A DNA stretch of 50,804 nt from CAYMBP01 sp964388745 (GCA_964388745.1 CAYMBP010000009.1:1-50804); one strand, 5' to 3'; positions 8,675 to 19,500 are shown, counted from the stretch's first letter. Made by a program: numbers and translations. The notes: a model not told the origin generated them from the sequence alone.

Positions 8675-9688
8675 ATGAAAAGAAATGCGTTACTCTATGC
8701 AGCATTCTTTATTGTAGGATTTAGCCTTTCTGTGTGCGCAGATATTACCAATGATCTTAATACTGTTTTAGCAGCTCAAGATTGGGGAACTCTGTCTAAG
8801 GTTTTACGCGAAAATCTTAAAAATAAGAATAAAGACGTTTTGAGGTGGATGCATGAGCATCAGTCATTGATTGTAGTTAATAATGAATTTTGTTTATATT
8901 ACCTTAACAAATTTGAGAGTCCACGTGTTGAATTTACTCATGAAAATTATTCTCATTTGTTAGAGTGCATGCTTATGTTTTTTATTCGAATGGAGCAAGA
9001 CGTTGCCTGTTGTAATAATATGAGAATAGAGGATCAAATCAAAGAGCTTAATCAGCTCAACCCTGGTAATGTTAAGTTGCCTATTGATAGAAATTTGCTT
9101 GGATTTAAAGATCTTCCTCGACGTTCGACTGTTGTTCAGGAAAAATTCTATTGTCGTTGGTTTCCCTTCTTTCAGGAGCTTGCAAAAGGTCGAGGTGTGC
9201 CAGTTTTTGAGACTATTTTGAATAGACTTAAGGAGCGCTATGGTATTCCTCTTGGCAATAGAGAGAAGATTAATAAGCCAATTGAAGAAAGAGGACTATT
9301 GGCATTTGAGTATTTTGAAACGCCAGCGACTGTGCTTTACTGCTCACTTAAAGAATGTAATACGCTTTTAATTGCTGGCAAGACTTATCGTCTTTCATTT
9401 TGTTTTAGTCAGGCAGAGGCGTCTTTGGTAAATTTCTTTGTTGGTAATGCGGATCAGCAAGCAAAAGTTGCATGGTATCGACAAGACAATGCAAAGAAAG
9501 CATTTTATAACTTGTCTGGGTATACATCATGGCTTAGTTTTTGGTCAACTGCAATGGAAGAAATTGATCCAGAAATGCATAAATCCTATAAGGATAAAGG
9601 TCTTTTTGAGAATATAAGTATATCAGATGGCTATGAGCGATGGTTGGAATATGACTCTGAGCAAGACGATGGTGAGGAAGGCTATTAA
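8675..9688 (+). CDS. Secreted protein, unknown function
   Basis: A 337-aa protein, unrecognised. It has a signal peptide (LLYAAFFIVGFSLSVCA, cleavage before DITND near residue 22) and a ribosome site GGAG nine bases before the ATG. The mature part mixes helices and aromatic-rich strands (FYCRWFPFFQEL, SGYTSWLSFWSTAMEE) and ends in an acidic tail (EQDDGEEGY). It is probably co-transcribed with the preceding secreted protein. It ends 42 bp before a perfectly palindromic terminator, which separates it from the large MIR/tectonin cluster. Confidence 0.8.
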   Translation: MKRNALLYAAFFIVGFSLSVCADITNDLNTVLAAQDWGTLSKVLRENLKNKNKDVLRWMHEHQSLIVVNNEFCLYYLNKFESPRVEFTHENYSHLLECMLMFFIRMEQDVACCNNMRIEDQIKELNQLNPGNVKLPIDRNLLGFKDLPRRSTVVQEKFYCRWFPFFQELAKGRGVPVFETILNRLKERYGIPLGNREKINKPIEERGLLAFEYFETPATVLYCSLKECNTLLIAGKTYRLSFCFSQAEASLVNFFVGNADQQAKVAWYRQDNAKKAFYNLSGYTSWLSFWSTAMEEIDPEMHKSYKDKGLFENISISDGYERWLEYDSEQDDGEEGY

Positions 9689-9730
9689 ATCATTATGTAA
9701 AGCTTTTATCTTCTAGCAATGAGTTAGAAA

Positions 9731-9770
9731 AAAAAGCCCTGTCTTTTGATATCAAAAGACAGGGCTTTTT
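9731..9770. terminator. Perfect palindromic intrinsic terminator
   Basis: A 40-base perfect palindrome centred between 9750 and 9751: five A, arm GCCCTGTCTTTTGAT, its exact complement, then five T, with further T downstream. It closes the 7604-9688 unit. Its symmetry would let it stop transcription from either side. Confidence 0.85.
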
Positions 9771-9777
9771 TTATTTA

Positions 9778-9808
9778 TTGACAGGAGCTAGAGAATATTA
9801 GCTAAACT
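9778..9808 (+). promoter_or_regulatory. Putative promoter of paralog P1
   Basis: TTGACA at 9778-9783, a 19-base spacer, then TAAACT at 9803-9808, 57 bp before the P1 start codon. The same -35, spacing and -10 type (TAmACT) recur before P2 and P5. The spacer is longer than the usual 17, so exact assignment is tentative. An inverted repeat AGCTA-N8-TAGCT lies within it. Confidence 0.45.
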
Positions 9809-9865
9809 TAACAGGTGTATGCGAAGAATAATAAAGATGGGTCTGTTATCTTATGGGGAGTGGGC

Positions 9866-12800
9866 ATGAAAAGAATATTGTTGTTAATGTCGATGATTGC
9901 TTTATTGATAGGCAAGGGTTTTGCAGAATCAACTATGGATTTATTTAGTCGTCTTGAAGGTAAGCGATTTTTAATTAAACAAAAAGGGACAAATAGCTAT
10001 TTTAGTTATGATCCTGATGATGCTCGAAAAATTGTTTTAGTTGATAAAGCATCTAAGGCAGGGCGTTTTTTGGTCAGTCAAAAGGATGAAAAAATATTCA
10101 TTGATGCAACAATAAAGCTTGATGGTGAATGGAGACGGCGCTTAAATGCTGATGGAAAAAAAGGAGAGCTTCCTTACTTTAGAAATAAAAATCAAGGGGG
10201 GGGGGAGGCTTTTATTTGGGAAAATGAGACTTTTAAAAATACCAAGCATAAACGATATATGTATATATCTGGGGACAGGGTAAAGTTAACTAAAGATGGC
10301 AACATAGCTGTGAAACTTGAATTTGTTCTTGAAGAAGATCTTTCAAGTAGTGATGCTCCAACAACTAATGATATTTACGAGCGCCTTAAGGGTAAAGAAT
10401 TTTTTATTAAAACAACATCTGGATATTTACGTCATGCTCATGAACATAGTGATAAAAAAGAGAGAGAAGAGATAAGAGCTGATGCTCCATCCAGTGATGC
10501 AGCACGCTTTACTATGAATATGAAAGATGATTTTATCTTTATTACTGCAACTGAAAAAGTTGGGGGTGAAGATGGTCGACGAATGCAGCAAAGTAATGCC
10601 TCTGATAAAAATCCTGATGGAACTATTCGTTTTCATAATAAAAACATGGATAAGCATGAGCGGTGGAAAATTGTTGATGGTAAATACTTACAGCAAGCAA
10701 CAAGTTCTTGGTTTTTAGGGATACGAGATGGCAGGCTTCATGGTTACGAAAGCAGGGCAAATGCAGTCCCCTTTAGATTTGTAGAGGATGAAGGGGTTGC
10801 AGAAAGTATTGATGCTCTGACAACAGCAAATACTCCAGGAACGTTGGAATTGTATGAGGAGCTTAAGGGTAAAGAATTTATGATCTCAACGCAAGTTGAT
10901 GGAAAAAGAAAGTGGTTTAATCATGCAGGCGAGCTGTTAGTACTTGGATCTGTTAAAAATCTTGCTCTATTTACAATGGAGCATAAGGTAGTTGATGGTA
11001 AAAGCTTTATCTTTTTGAGAGCAAAGAAAAAAGTCGATGATGAAGCAGGACGAACATTGCAACAGAAAAATGCTTCAACTGATATTCCTCATGAAAAAGT
11101 CTCTTTTGTTAATAAAAATAAGCAGCAATGGGAGTCCTGGCAGATTGTTGGTGGAAAGTATTTAATGCAAGGTTATAGTGGTTGGTATCTAGGTTATAAA
11201 GGCAACCAGGTTATTGCTTCCAAAGACTTGCTTAATATGCCGTTAGAGTTTGAAGTTGATAACAAGGTTCAGCTTGTCAAAAAGCCAATGCCTGTTAAAA
11301 AGCCAATATCTGTTAAAAAATCAAGCAGCTTCGGTGGTCTATTTAAAGATCGCATGTTTGATTATTCATTAAAAGCTAAGGCTGCTAAAAAAACAAATGT
11401 TCCAGAGGGTTATCGATTTATCAAAAATAATAATGATATTCGCTATGGTGATTTGGTTAAAATTTCTTCTTCAATGTTTGCTAAATTTCTTCATGCGCCA
11501 GGTGGAGATTATGGACATGATGGTTCTTCTGGAGGTGAGCAAATTAATTTATTATGGAAAAATAATGATTATTTCGAAACCATTGAAGATGCTTCTTGGT
11601 GGGAACTATTGACTGAAAATATGGAAGAAATGGCAGGTAAGCCAGTAACATCACAAGAATCAGTGCAATTAAAGCTCTTTGGCTCTGAAAGTGTTTTGGG
11701 ACTTAACACTGAAGCTTTACCCCCTGTTACAAAAAATGGAGTTGAAGTCTCTTTATATAGCGCTGAAAATAAAAATACATTCTGGCGAGCTCGTGGTAAA
11801 AAAGCGAAAGTTGAAAATATTCGAGTGCCTAAGGCTGGTGATAAAAAAGGTGCTGAAGTTAAGCAAGATGATGTATCGACAACTCTTTTCTTGTTACAAG
11901 AAGATTTGTCAGGACTTTATCTAGCACCAGGAAGAGCCTATAATTTTGGAACAGATGGTGAGCCAAATGAGCAAATTGAAGTTCTTGCACAAGAAGATCC
12001 TGCAAAATGGATTATTCGATTTGTTGCACGAAAAACAACAGAAGATGCTGCAATGGCTAAAGAGAGCATCAAAGATACAGTTGATCAAGTGAAAAGTGAA
12101 ATAGCAGCTGAGCTTGAAGATGATGATGAGCTGATTGTTCCCGAACATTTTAGTGAAAAAGTGGGGGGATTATTTGCTCATGTTGCTGTTGGTTTTGTTA
12201 ATGATCGCATTGAAATGTGGGGTGTTAACAAAATGCGTGATCAAATCTTTATGATGCGAACAGGAGATATGACTCAACAATTTGAACCGATACCAATGCG
12301 TTTGGCAACATCAGGCATGATGACTGCTAAAGCTCCTGTTCTTGATGCTGTAACAAGTATTACTATGTCTAAAATGGGCACAGTTTATGTAATTGCAAGT
12401 GGCCAGCTTTATCGTTGTAATCGCGGTGAAGAGGATAAGCTTGCTGATATAAAATGGGAGCCTGTTTCAACAGGAACGTATAAGTTGCGTTCATTTGCAA
12501 CACAAGATGATGAGTTAATGTGGTGTGTTGACCATAAAGGATTTGTGCGTGAAAAAGTTGGTGACACTTGGACTGCTCGCTCCGGAGAAGGTGTTGGTGC
12601 GCAAGTAAGCGTTGGGTATGATAGAACGGTATTTGCAATTAATAGTATGGGTATGCTTTTTGAGTATAATAGTGAGAATGAGCAATGGAGTGAGCTTACT
12701 TCTGATGGAAAGTCGCTAAGCTTAAAAGATATTACCCATGTGGATCGTGATCATATTTATGGTGTTACCAAAGATGATCAAGCAATTTTTTACAGTTATG

Positions 12801-13294
12801 ATGCTGGTAAAGCAACTATTTTGTTATCATCTGATGATAAAGAAAATCAAGAGTTTAATCGGGTTGCTCTTGACGGAAAAACTGTTGTCTTAGTAAGTGA
12901 AAAAGGAGCATTATTTACCGCTGAACTTGAAGACCTTTCATCAGCCCCTATAGTTAATTCAGTAGAAGGTAGTGGCTTAGAAGAAGAAAGTTTAGTTGAA
13001 GAAGAGGGTGAAGAAGTTGATACAAGAGTGAGTTCTGCGCGTGTACGAGTTGCTCGCTCCTCTCGTTCTCGTCGAGATACAAGTCGAGGCTATGATCCTC
13101 GGCAACGACGACGTATTTATGGTGCTTCACATGCAAAGCCAGTAGATGATGAGGTTGAAGAAGCGGCTGTTGAACCAGCTGCCACACAAATGTCTATTGA
13201 TGAACGTCGAGCTGCTCGTTTAGCTGGTCGCCAAAGTGGAGAGTCTCGATGGAGAGGCCAATATCAAGGTCGATCAAGAACTCGTTCTCGGTAG
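9866..13294 (+). CDS. Exported MIR/trefoil-tectonin protein (paralog P1)
   Basis: First of seven paralogs, 1142 aa. The start at 9866 is chosen over 9815 because GGGGAG precedes it and a signal peptide follows (ILLLMSMIALLIGKGFA, cleavage before EST near residue 21). Three copies of a trefoil-like repeat follow at roughly 25-153, 168-305 and 326-463, opening with KGKEF-type motifs and containing RMQQSNAS/TLQQKNAS and VSFVNKN blocks. A Lys/Pro linker comes at about 472-488, then a divergent MIR-like region (RYGDLVKIS near 525) to about 735. A six-blade tectonin-like propeller spans about 767-1020, and an Arg/Ser-rich tail (1052-1142) ends RSRTRSR. No PF12248-like domain is seen. A run of ten G lies in codons 111-114. 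It is probably secreted and binding (glycan or protein); no catalytic motif is visible. Confidence 0.85.
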   Translation: MKRILLLMSMIALLIGKGFAESTMDLFSRLEGKRFLIKQKGTNSYFSYDPDDARKIVLVDKASKAGRFLVSQKDEKIFIDATIKLDGEWRRRLNADGKKGELPYFRNKNQGGGEAFIWENETFKNTKHKRYMYISGDRVKLTKDGNIAVKLEFVLEEDLSSSDAPTTNDIYERLKGKEFFIKTTSGYLRHAHEHSDKKEREEIRADAPSSDAARFTMNMKDDFIFITATEKVGGEDGRRMQQSNASDKNPDGTIRFHNKNMDKHERWKIVDGKYLQQATSSWFLGIRDGRLHGYESRANAVPFRFVEDEGVAESIDALTTANTPGTLELYEELKGKEFMISTQVDGKRKWFNHAGELLVLGSVKNLALFTMEHKVVDGKSFIFLRAKKKVDDEAGRTLQQKNASTDIPHEKVSFVNKNKQQWESWQIVGGKYLMQGYSGWYLGYKGNQVIASKDLLNMPLEFEVDNKVQLVKKPMPVKKPISVKKSSSFGGLFKDRMFDYSLKAKAAKKTNVPEGYRFIKNNNDIRYGDLVKISSSMFAKFLHAPGGDYGHDGSSGGEQINLLWKNNDYFETIEDASWWELLTENMEEMAGKPVTSQESVQLKLFGSESVLGLNTEALPPVTKNGVEVSLYSAENKNTFWRARGKKAKVENIRVPKAGDKKGAEVKQDDVSTTLFLLQEDLSGLYLAPGRAYNFGTDGEPNEQIEVLAQEDPAKWIIRFVARKTTEDAAMAKESIKDTVDQVKSEIAAELEDDDELIVPEHFSEKVGGLFAHVAVGFVNDRIEMWGVNKMRDQIFMMRTGDMTQQFEPIPMRLATSGMMTAKAPVLDAVTSITMSKMGTVYVIASGQLYRCNRGEEDKLADIKWEPVSTGTYKLRSFATQDDELMWCVDHKGFVREKVGDTWTARSGEGVGAQVSVGYDRTVFAINSMGMLFEYNSENEQWSELTSDGKSLSLKDITHVDRDHIYGVTKDDQAIFYSYDAGKATILLSSDDKENQEFNRVALDGKTVVLVSEKGALFTAELEDLSSAPIVNSVEGSGLEEESLVEEEGEEVDTRVSSARVRVARSSRSRRDTSRGYDPRQRRRIYGASHAKPVDDEVEEAAVEPAATQMSIDERRAARLAGRQSGESRWRGQYQGRSRTRSR
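10196..10205 (+). repeat. Poly-G tract (G10) inside P1
   Basis: Ten consecutive G within the reading frame of P1, encoding Gly-Gly-Gly and the first base of Glu. It is the longest G run I noticed in the window. Long poly-G tracts in genes for surface proteins of other bacteria change length by slippage and switch expression. Here a change of one base would truncate P1 after about 110 residues. An assembly error is the main alternative. Confidence 0.75.
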
Positions 13295-13390
13295 TAATAT
13301 TTGGTTTCTGGGATGCTGTCTGCTTTAAAGGATCTTGGATGATAAAAAACTGAGAACAGGTTTGATCAGTAGATTTATGGATGGCTTGTA

Positions 13391-13420
13391 AAAAGGAGCT
13401 TATGTAAATAAGCTCCTTTT
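13391..13420 (+). terminator. Intrinsic terminator after P1
   Basis: Stem AAAAGGAGCTTAT (13391-13403), loop GTAA, ATAAGCTCCTTTT (13408-13420), continuing into TATTG. It separates P1 from the promoter of P2. Confidence 0.85.
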
Positions 13421-13422
13421 TA

Positions 13423-13453
13423 TTGACATAAACAATAACTTTGGTGCTACACT
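13423..13453 (+). promoter_or_regulatory. Putative promoter of paralog P2
   Basis: TTGACA at 13423-13428, 19-base spacer, TACACT at 13448-13453, 77 bp before the start codon and immediately after the P1 terminator. It has the same layout as the putative promoters of P1 and P5. Confidence 0.45.
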
Positions 13454-13529
13454 TTTTGTATTCTTCATTTTTATAAATAAAGTAGTTACAATAAGAGATG
13501 AGTAGTAAATCTTCTGGAAGGGGAGTTTG

Positions 13530-16499
13530 ATGCGTAAACAAGTAATTAACTTAAAAATAATGCTCATACTTTGTTTAATGAGTTTTTCTTTATTGCAGGC
13601 ATTTTTTAGTGTAAAAAAAGCTCCTTTTGATCCGCCAGAAGGCTTTGATGTTCAAACAGTTGGAATGGTGATTCGCTATGGCGATGCATTACGAATTGTT
13701 CATCCGGAAAGTGGTAAATCTCTTCATTCGCATAAAGACAAATACTATCATACAGGATCAAGTAATCAGCAGCAGGTTACCTGTTATTATAACGAGGCAG
13801 ATAGTGACTCATCATGGTGGATTGTTAAACCTGAGCATGGTGAGGATTTAGATGCTGTTCTTGGTCAGATTGTTGATCCTGCAAAACCTGTACGACTTGA
13901 GCATGCAGCTACAGCAAAAAATCTTCATAGTCATAGCAATAAACCGGCTCCAGTAACAGGAGACTTACAAGAAGTAACTGGATTTTCAGCTAATGGTAAT
14001 AATGATGATAATTGGATTTTTACTGTTGCGGGTGGTGGTAAATGGGCTCAAGGTTCAGAGTTTAAATTGGTTCATAAGCCGACCTCAATGTATCTTCGCT
14101 CACAAAAAGGTGTTGATTTTCCAGTAGTTGAATCAGATAGCCGGAACATGCATCAAGAGGTTGCTGCTTGCAGTGAGGGTTATGGTGATGATAGTGATAA
14201 AGAGAATGAATATCGAACATGGAAAGTAGAACTTTTAGCTCGTTCAATTCTTGGAGCTAAAAAAGCAGCAGAAGAAGTTGAGCTTGAAGAGCCTGTTTAT
14301 CTTAATAAGAGGTTTGGAGTTCCAGAAAACTATACCTTTAAAATGAGTGGTGATGATGGAAAAGTGAGTGTTGCGTTTGGCGATTGTGTTCGTATTGTTC
14401 ATCAAGAAAGCTCCTCATATCTGCAATTTATTGGAAAACCTTACCCTAGCGATGATAAAGATAGTAATGTTTTTCAAATCATTGCTTTTAACTGGCCAGA
14501 TTATGAAGTTAATGGAAAAATGGTATCAGGGCTTGAGCATTCATGGGCATTGGCTGGTATGGGATGGTGGCGTCTTATTAGTGCAGATGGAAGTAAAAAA
14601 ATTGGTCAAATTATTGAGAGTGGGGATCGTGTCACGTGTGAATTAGTAGATCAATTTAAAAAATATAATGGCTTTATGTACTCTGACCCAACGAGTGACA
14701 TAAAATCACCTGCAACATCTCGTCAACGGGTAGAGATTTCTGAATTTATAGATAATAAAAAGAATAATTTTATTTGGGAAATTCGTGGAAAAAATATTAA
14801 AGAGCTTGTTGCTCAAGCACCTTTCTCTTTGTATCATACAGAATCAAAAAAATATCTGGGTACAAAGAAAGGGGTAACTTATAACCCAGGTGAAAAAATT
14901 CCTCGTCAAGAGATCTTTTTACACAATCTTTTATATATGTGGAGAATTAAGAATGTTGCTGAGCCGTTGCCTGATGAAGTTGAGCGGTTAGAAGAAGGGG
15001 GTAGCCTGGGCGATAATGAAGGAACAGAGAACGAAAAAGAAATTGATGAAGAAGAGCTTGAAGAGACAAAAATTCCTCTTAATTTGCCGTTAGGATTTGA
15101 TAATAATAAGCTTACCAATGTAAAGATGAGTGCTATTGCTGTTGGATCAATTGAAGGTAACTATACGGTATGGGGTATTGGAAAAAATAATCAAGCTCTT
15201 TATTCTTTTACGGCGAACAACTCTTCATTAGGATTTTCTCAGTTAGATCCAAAAATACGTCCCGCTAAGGGTTCTTTGGCGGCAGCAAAAAAACTTGATA
15301 ACTTTACCGATATTTCTGTCTCTTCGATAGGGCAGGTCTATGGAGTGAGTGATGGGAATATTTATGCGCATCATCATGATGATTGGGTAATGATTGAGAA
15401 GCCGTCAGATATTGTCTTTGAGCAAGTTGTTGTTGGAACCAAGAAAAAAGTAGAGGAAGTTCCAGGGCAAGAGGTTATGCAAGATGTGGTTTGGGCACGT
15501 TCAACAGAAGATCAGCTTTTTGAACTTGTTTCTGCTGAGTGGATTGCGCGAACAGAAAAAGATGTAGCAATTGATATAGGTATTGGACTTGATGGAACTA
15601 TTCTGGCAATTAATCTTAGCAATGTGCTTTTTCAATATAAAAATGAGATGTGGCAAGAGGTTGGTATTGATGTTGATCTTGCAATGATGTCTGTTGGTCA
15701 AGAAAATCAGGTGTATGGGGTAACCAGAGATGGTGAATTTGTACAAATTGACCTTTCGGGTAAAAGTATAACTAAAATTAAAGGTTCGAATGCTAAAGTT
15801 GCAAAAGGATTTGAAGATATTTCAGTAAATGCTGCTGGCTCAATTGTTGCAATTGACTATGAGGGTAATTTGTATGCAAGTAAGAAACAAGAGGGTGTTT
15901 CAATTGGTGAGGCAGCAGAGACTGTTGCAGAGCTTGAAAAAAAGGAGGAAAAAGATAGATCTAATGCAGGGATGAAGGTTGATTTAAAAAGAGATAGTGA
16001 GGATGAGAAAGAAGATGGTATTCTTGAAAATAGCAATGCATCTTCTTATTCAAGGCGCGTTACACGTGTTGCTTCAACAGAAAAATCTGCGATGTATCAA
16101 AAAGCTCGACAACAAAGAAATACAACATTAATGAGTGCTCGTGGAAGAACTTCTCGGGTTCGCTCTGGACAAATTTCTCGTCGCCGAATGGGAAGACGAG
16201 CAACAAATAGTCGCCCTGTTCAGTCACGAACAAGGCGAGGGTATGCTTCTTCTTCTCGTGGGGTGTCAACAGCTCGAGAACGACAACGTACAAGCCGTTA
16301 TATATCTTCAGGGAGGTCTGTTTCTCGAACACGAGCAGAGGTGGGAGCAGGAGATGGACTGCAACGAACAGCTTCTCGCGTTGTTAGCGGGCGAGGGCGT
16401 TCACGAACACGCTCTAGTATTGCTGATGAACAATATAAAAGTGGTACATCTTCACGTAATATGCGCGATGGAAAAGTCTCTCATTCGAGATATCGTTAA
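13530..16499 (+). CDS. Exported MIR-domain/tectonin protein (paralog P2)
   Basis: A 989-aa protein starting at the ATG at 13530 (GGGGAG upstream), with signal peptide IMLILCLMSFSLLQAFF. Residues 49-250 hold the clearest MIR module of the family, with three repeats. The first begins RYGDALRIVHPESGKSLHSH and ends SSWWIVKPEHG. The second has VRLEHAATAKNLHSH and DDNWIFTV. The third has FKLVHKPTSMYLRSQ. The HSH and WWIV/NWIF landmarks match the MIR domain of protein O-mannosyltransferases and SDF2. A second, divergent MIR-like module spans 269-477. Then come an acidic linker (480-510), a tectonin-like propeller (529-785, first blade IAVGSIEGNYTVWGIG, last blade ISVNAAGSIVAIDYEG) and an Arg-rich tail (838-989). 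P3 follows after 66 bp with no terminator, so P2-P3 is likely an operon. No enzyme motif is visible. Confidence 0.88.
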   Translation: MRKQVINLKIMLILCLMSFSLLQAFFSVKKAPFDPPEGFDVQTVGMVIRYGDALRIVHPESGKSLHSHKDKYYHTGSSNQQQVTCYYNEADSDSSWWIVKPEHGEDLDAVLGQIVDPAKPVRLEHAATAKNLHSHSNKPAPVTGDLQEVTGFSANGNNDDNWIFTVAGGGKWAQGSEFKLVHKPTSMYLRSQKGVDFPVVESDSRNMHQEVAACSEGYGDDSDKENEYRTWKVELLARSILGAKKAAEEVELEEPVYLNKRFGVPENYTFKMSGDDGKVSVAFGDCVRIVHQESSSYLQFIGKPYPSDDKDSNVFQIIAFNWPDYEVNGKMVSGLEHSWALAGMGWWRLISADGSKKIGQIIESGDRVTCELVDQFKKYNGFMYSDPTSDIKSPATSRQRVEISEFIDNKKNNFIWEIRGKNIKELVAQAPFSLYHTESKKYLGTKKGVTYNPGEKIPRQEIFLHNLLYMWRIKNVAEPLPDEVERLEEGGSLGDNEGTENEKEIDEEELEETKIPLNLPLGFDNNKLTNVKMSAIAVGSIEGNYTVWGIGKNNQALYSFTANNSSLGFSQLDPKIRPAKGSLAAAKKLDNFTDISVSSIGQVYGVSDGNIYAHHHDDWVMIEKPSDIVFEQVVVGTKKKVEEVPGQEVMQDVVWARSTEDQLFELVSAEWIARTEKDVAIDIGIGLDGTILAINLSNVLFQYKNEMWQEVGIDVDLAMMSVGQENQVYGVTRDGEFVQIDLSGKSITKIKGSNAKVAKGFEDISVNAAGSIVAIDYEGNLYASKKQEGVSIGEAAETVAELEKKEEKDRSNAGMKVDLKRDSEDEKEDGILENSNASSYSRRVTRVASTEKSAMYQKARQQRNTTLMSARGRTSRVRSGQISRRRMGRRATNSRPVQSRTRRGYASSSRGVSTARERQRTSRYISSGRSVSRTRAEVGAGDGLQRTASRVVSGRGRSRTRSSIADEQYKSGTSSRNMRDGKVSHSRYR

Positions 16500-16565
16500 T
16501 AATGAAAACAAGTATGTATAAAGTAAGAAAGAGAGTTGGCGTTGGTACCTTATGAAAGGGTGAGT

Positions 16566-19500
16566 ATGAGAAATCGGTGGAGAATAAGAAATATGGTTAG
16601 TTACGCTATAGTGTGCGGATTAGCTCTTTTTGGGGTATTGCGTGCTGAGGTAACAGCTGTGTATGATCCAAATGTAATGCATTATGGAGACTATATTAAG
16701 TTAACATATCAACTTACTGATAGTGATGGTAAGGCATTAGAGGGAACAGGTCCACTTTATTTAACTGCAGACGATGATGGTAATCCAGGGGTAGAAACAG
16801 TAGAGAGCCCACGTTGTTTTTGGATGGTTTTACCGGAAAATGGAAAAAGCCTAGATACAGTGTACGCTCAAGAAGTTGCACCTAATGAGAAAATTCGTTT
16901 TGAGCATGTTTTGAAAGGTGGTCGTCTTTATTTAGAAGATGGTGCTTTAGTTATGCACAAAATGGGGATTGCAGAAGAGGGATATTCATTGAGTGATGAA
17001 TCTTCATCAGGTGAGATGACATTACTTGCAAATGGGGCACTGATGATTGGCTCTGAGTGTAAGTTGCGTGTTTCTGGAGAAAAATTACTCGGAGTTGTTC
17101 CTGGAATGTCATTTGATGCTAAGACAGATGAAGGAGCAAAGCTCGGTGTTATTGGATTCAATAAGTTTGCAAACTGGCGAATTGATGATGTTTATCCTAT
17201 AACCCGTATTATGAAAACTACTGCGGATAAAGGATATTCAATTCCATCATCTGTTGTACTGTCATATGATCGAGGGATAGCTGAACATTGGAGGTACTCG
17301 GGTAAGGTTCCAGGTGCTCGTATCAAGTTAATGGATAAGACGCTTGCTTTTGCATCAAACTATTTTCGATTTTGTCGTGTAGCGGATTCACGTTTTTTTG
17401 CTGTGACAAGCTCAAGTGCTCAATGGGCATATTTATGTGCTCATAATAAGGCTGCAGAGTTTATTGATAAAGAAGCATCTTCTCGAGCTCAATGGGTTTT
17501 GCTTCCTGATAATGATGGCTTTCTTCGTATGATGAGCAGATCTACAGGAGCTTATCTTTGCTATCCTGGTACAGATTGGAGTGATAATAGTTTGTGGCTT
17601 ACAATGGATAACGAATCTCATGCAACGTTTGATGATTCTCTTGCCTTTGTATCGATAACAACAAGAGATCTATTCGCTGGGGTTATAGTTTCAGATGATG
17701 CTTCAAAAGCTGTTTATGATCCAGTTGAAGATGCTCCACTAAATCCAATTTTTAATGCAGCGTGGGAGTTGCCAATTGTTGGTAAGGGAAATAAAAACAC
17801 TATTGAATTTTCCATGACAATGCAAGAGTATAATGATCTTGATAAGCGTCAATTGCGTATTGCTATTTCTGAGCAAACAAAAGCGCTTAGAGGGAGTATG
17901 ATTGATATTTATATGAGCAAAGATTTATTTGAAATATCTTCTAATATTCCAAATAAATCGCTTATCAAAATGGCTGCATCTGAAAGAGACTCTTCTGTTA
18001 ATCCAATGGATAATACGCTAGAGCGAATTGGGACTCCACTTGCAGGAAGCAAAATGATTACAACCCGGGTAAAAAATCCTGAAGATCCAATTAAGTTTGT
18101 TATTGATCTTTATGCACCAGAAGATTTTGAAACGTCTCATATTTCAATTAAAAAAATTGATGCTTCAGGTGAAGAAACAACATTTGAAATAGATGATCTT
18201 CAAGTAAGTGGTAATACATTGCGTTATTTTGGTTTTGCAGGTGCTGCAAGCAAGATTATGTTTAGTGATATAAAAATCAATGGTGAGCGCAAGGGAATTG
18301 AAGATGCATCACTTGACCCTGTTGACCTTGTTAATTTATCAGAGTCTCATAAAGCAAATCCAGGTGAAGTACTGCTTCATCGGGTAGCTGTTGGTTCTCG
18401 CCCTATGTCTGTTGATGGTGAATTAAAAGGTAAGTACATTTCATGGGCTGTTGGTGCAATGGGTACCGACTATGAAAATAAGCTTTATGAATGGAAAACT
18501 GTAGATGGTGTAGGTCAGTGGGTTAAGCATGAAGCAATGCTTCAAAGTGAAGATGAAGCTTTAGCAAAAACTGAGATTCTTGGCTTTACTGACATTTCTG
18601 TCTCTGATGATGGAAAAGTATTTGCCTGTGCTGGGGGTAACTTGTATCGTTACAATTGGCCTGTAACAGAAAATGCCAATGGAACATGGACAAAATATCA
18701 ACTTAAAAATAGCAAGAATGAAGAATTCACCATAAAGCAAGTGGCAGTTGGCCGTACAAAAGTTGTTGACGTTGATGTTAAAAATGATGCAGGTAAGACA
18801 ACAAAACAGTCAGTAAGAAAGTCTGCGTTGTATGTTGTTGCTCAAGAGTCAGATAATAATGTTCGAGTATATCAATCAAAAGATGCTTCAAATCATGAAG
18901 CAGAATGGGTAAGCAGAGGAAGAAGCGGTTCTGATGTTATGATTGCTACTTCAGCATATGATGTTGTTTTAGCTTTGAATGATGGTGGGGCGGTACTTGC
19001 TCGTAATCATGATGGTGGAGCTGAAGAGTGGAATCCGCTGTTTATGAATCTTATTATTAAAACAAAATCGTCTAATGGATCTGAGGTTATTACAAAAGAA
19101 AGCATCGCTCTTTCTTATATTGCAGTTGGAGGTGCAGATCTTATTTTTGGTGTAGTAGAGCCAACATTTGATCGACCAGAGCGAATTTTAGTTGGTTACT
19201 CAAAAGATGATCAGGGCTGGATAACTATTGATGATGAATCAGGCAAGGACATGTCTGGGGTAGTTTCACTAAGTGTGAACCAAGCTGGCAGTACCATGAT
19301 GATTGATGCTGAAGGAAGCAGTTATCGATCAGAGGAAATGGGAGTAACCTTAGTTGTTCCAACGCCTTCTGGTGACACTGTTACGGCAACAAGCGCTGAT
19401 AAAGAAGATGTTAAAACTGAAGTTGCAGCTGAGGATGCAGCAGATGTAAAGACAACTGAAGTTAAAGATGAAGAAGATCCTGCAAAAATCGCAACAGAAG

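Noticed and set aside
9815..9865. Extended N-termini for P1 (9815), P4 (20464), the 7535 frame, the second peroxiredoxin (33074), the second PLD protein (43295) and the MerR gene (36652).
   Set aside because: In each case a better ribosome site and a clean signal peptide (or the normal MerR N-terminus) lie at the internal start used here.
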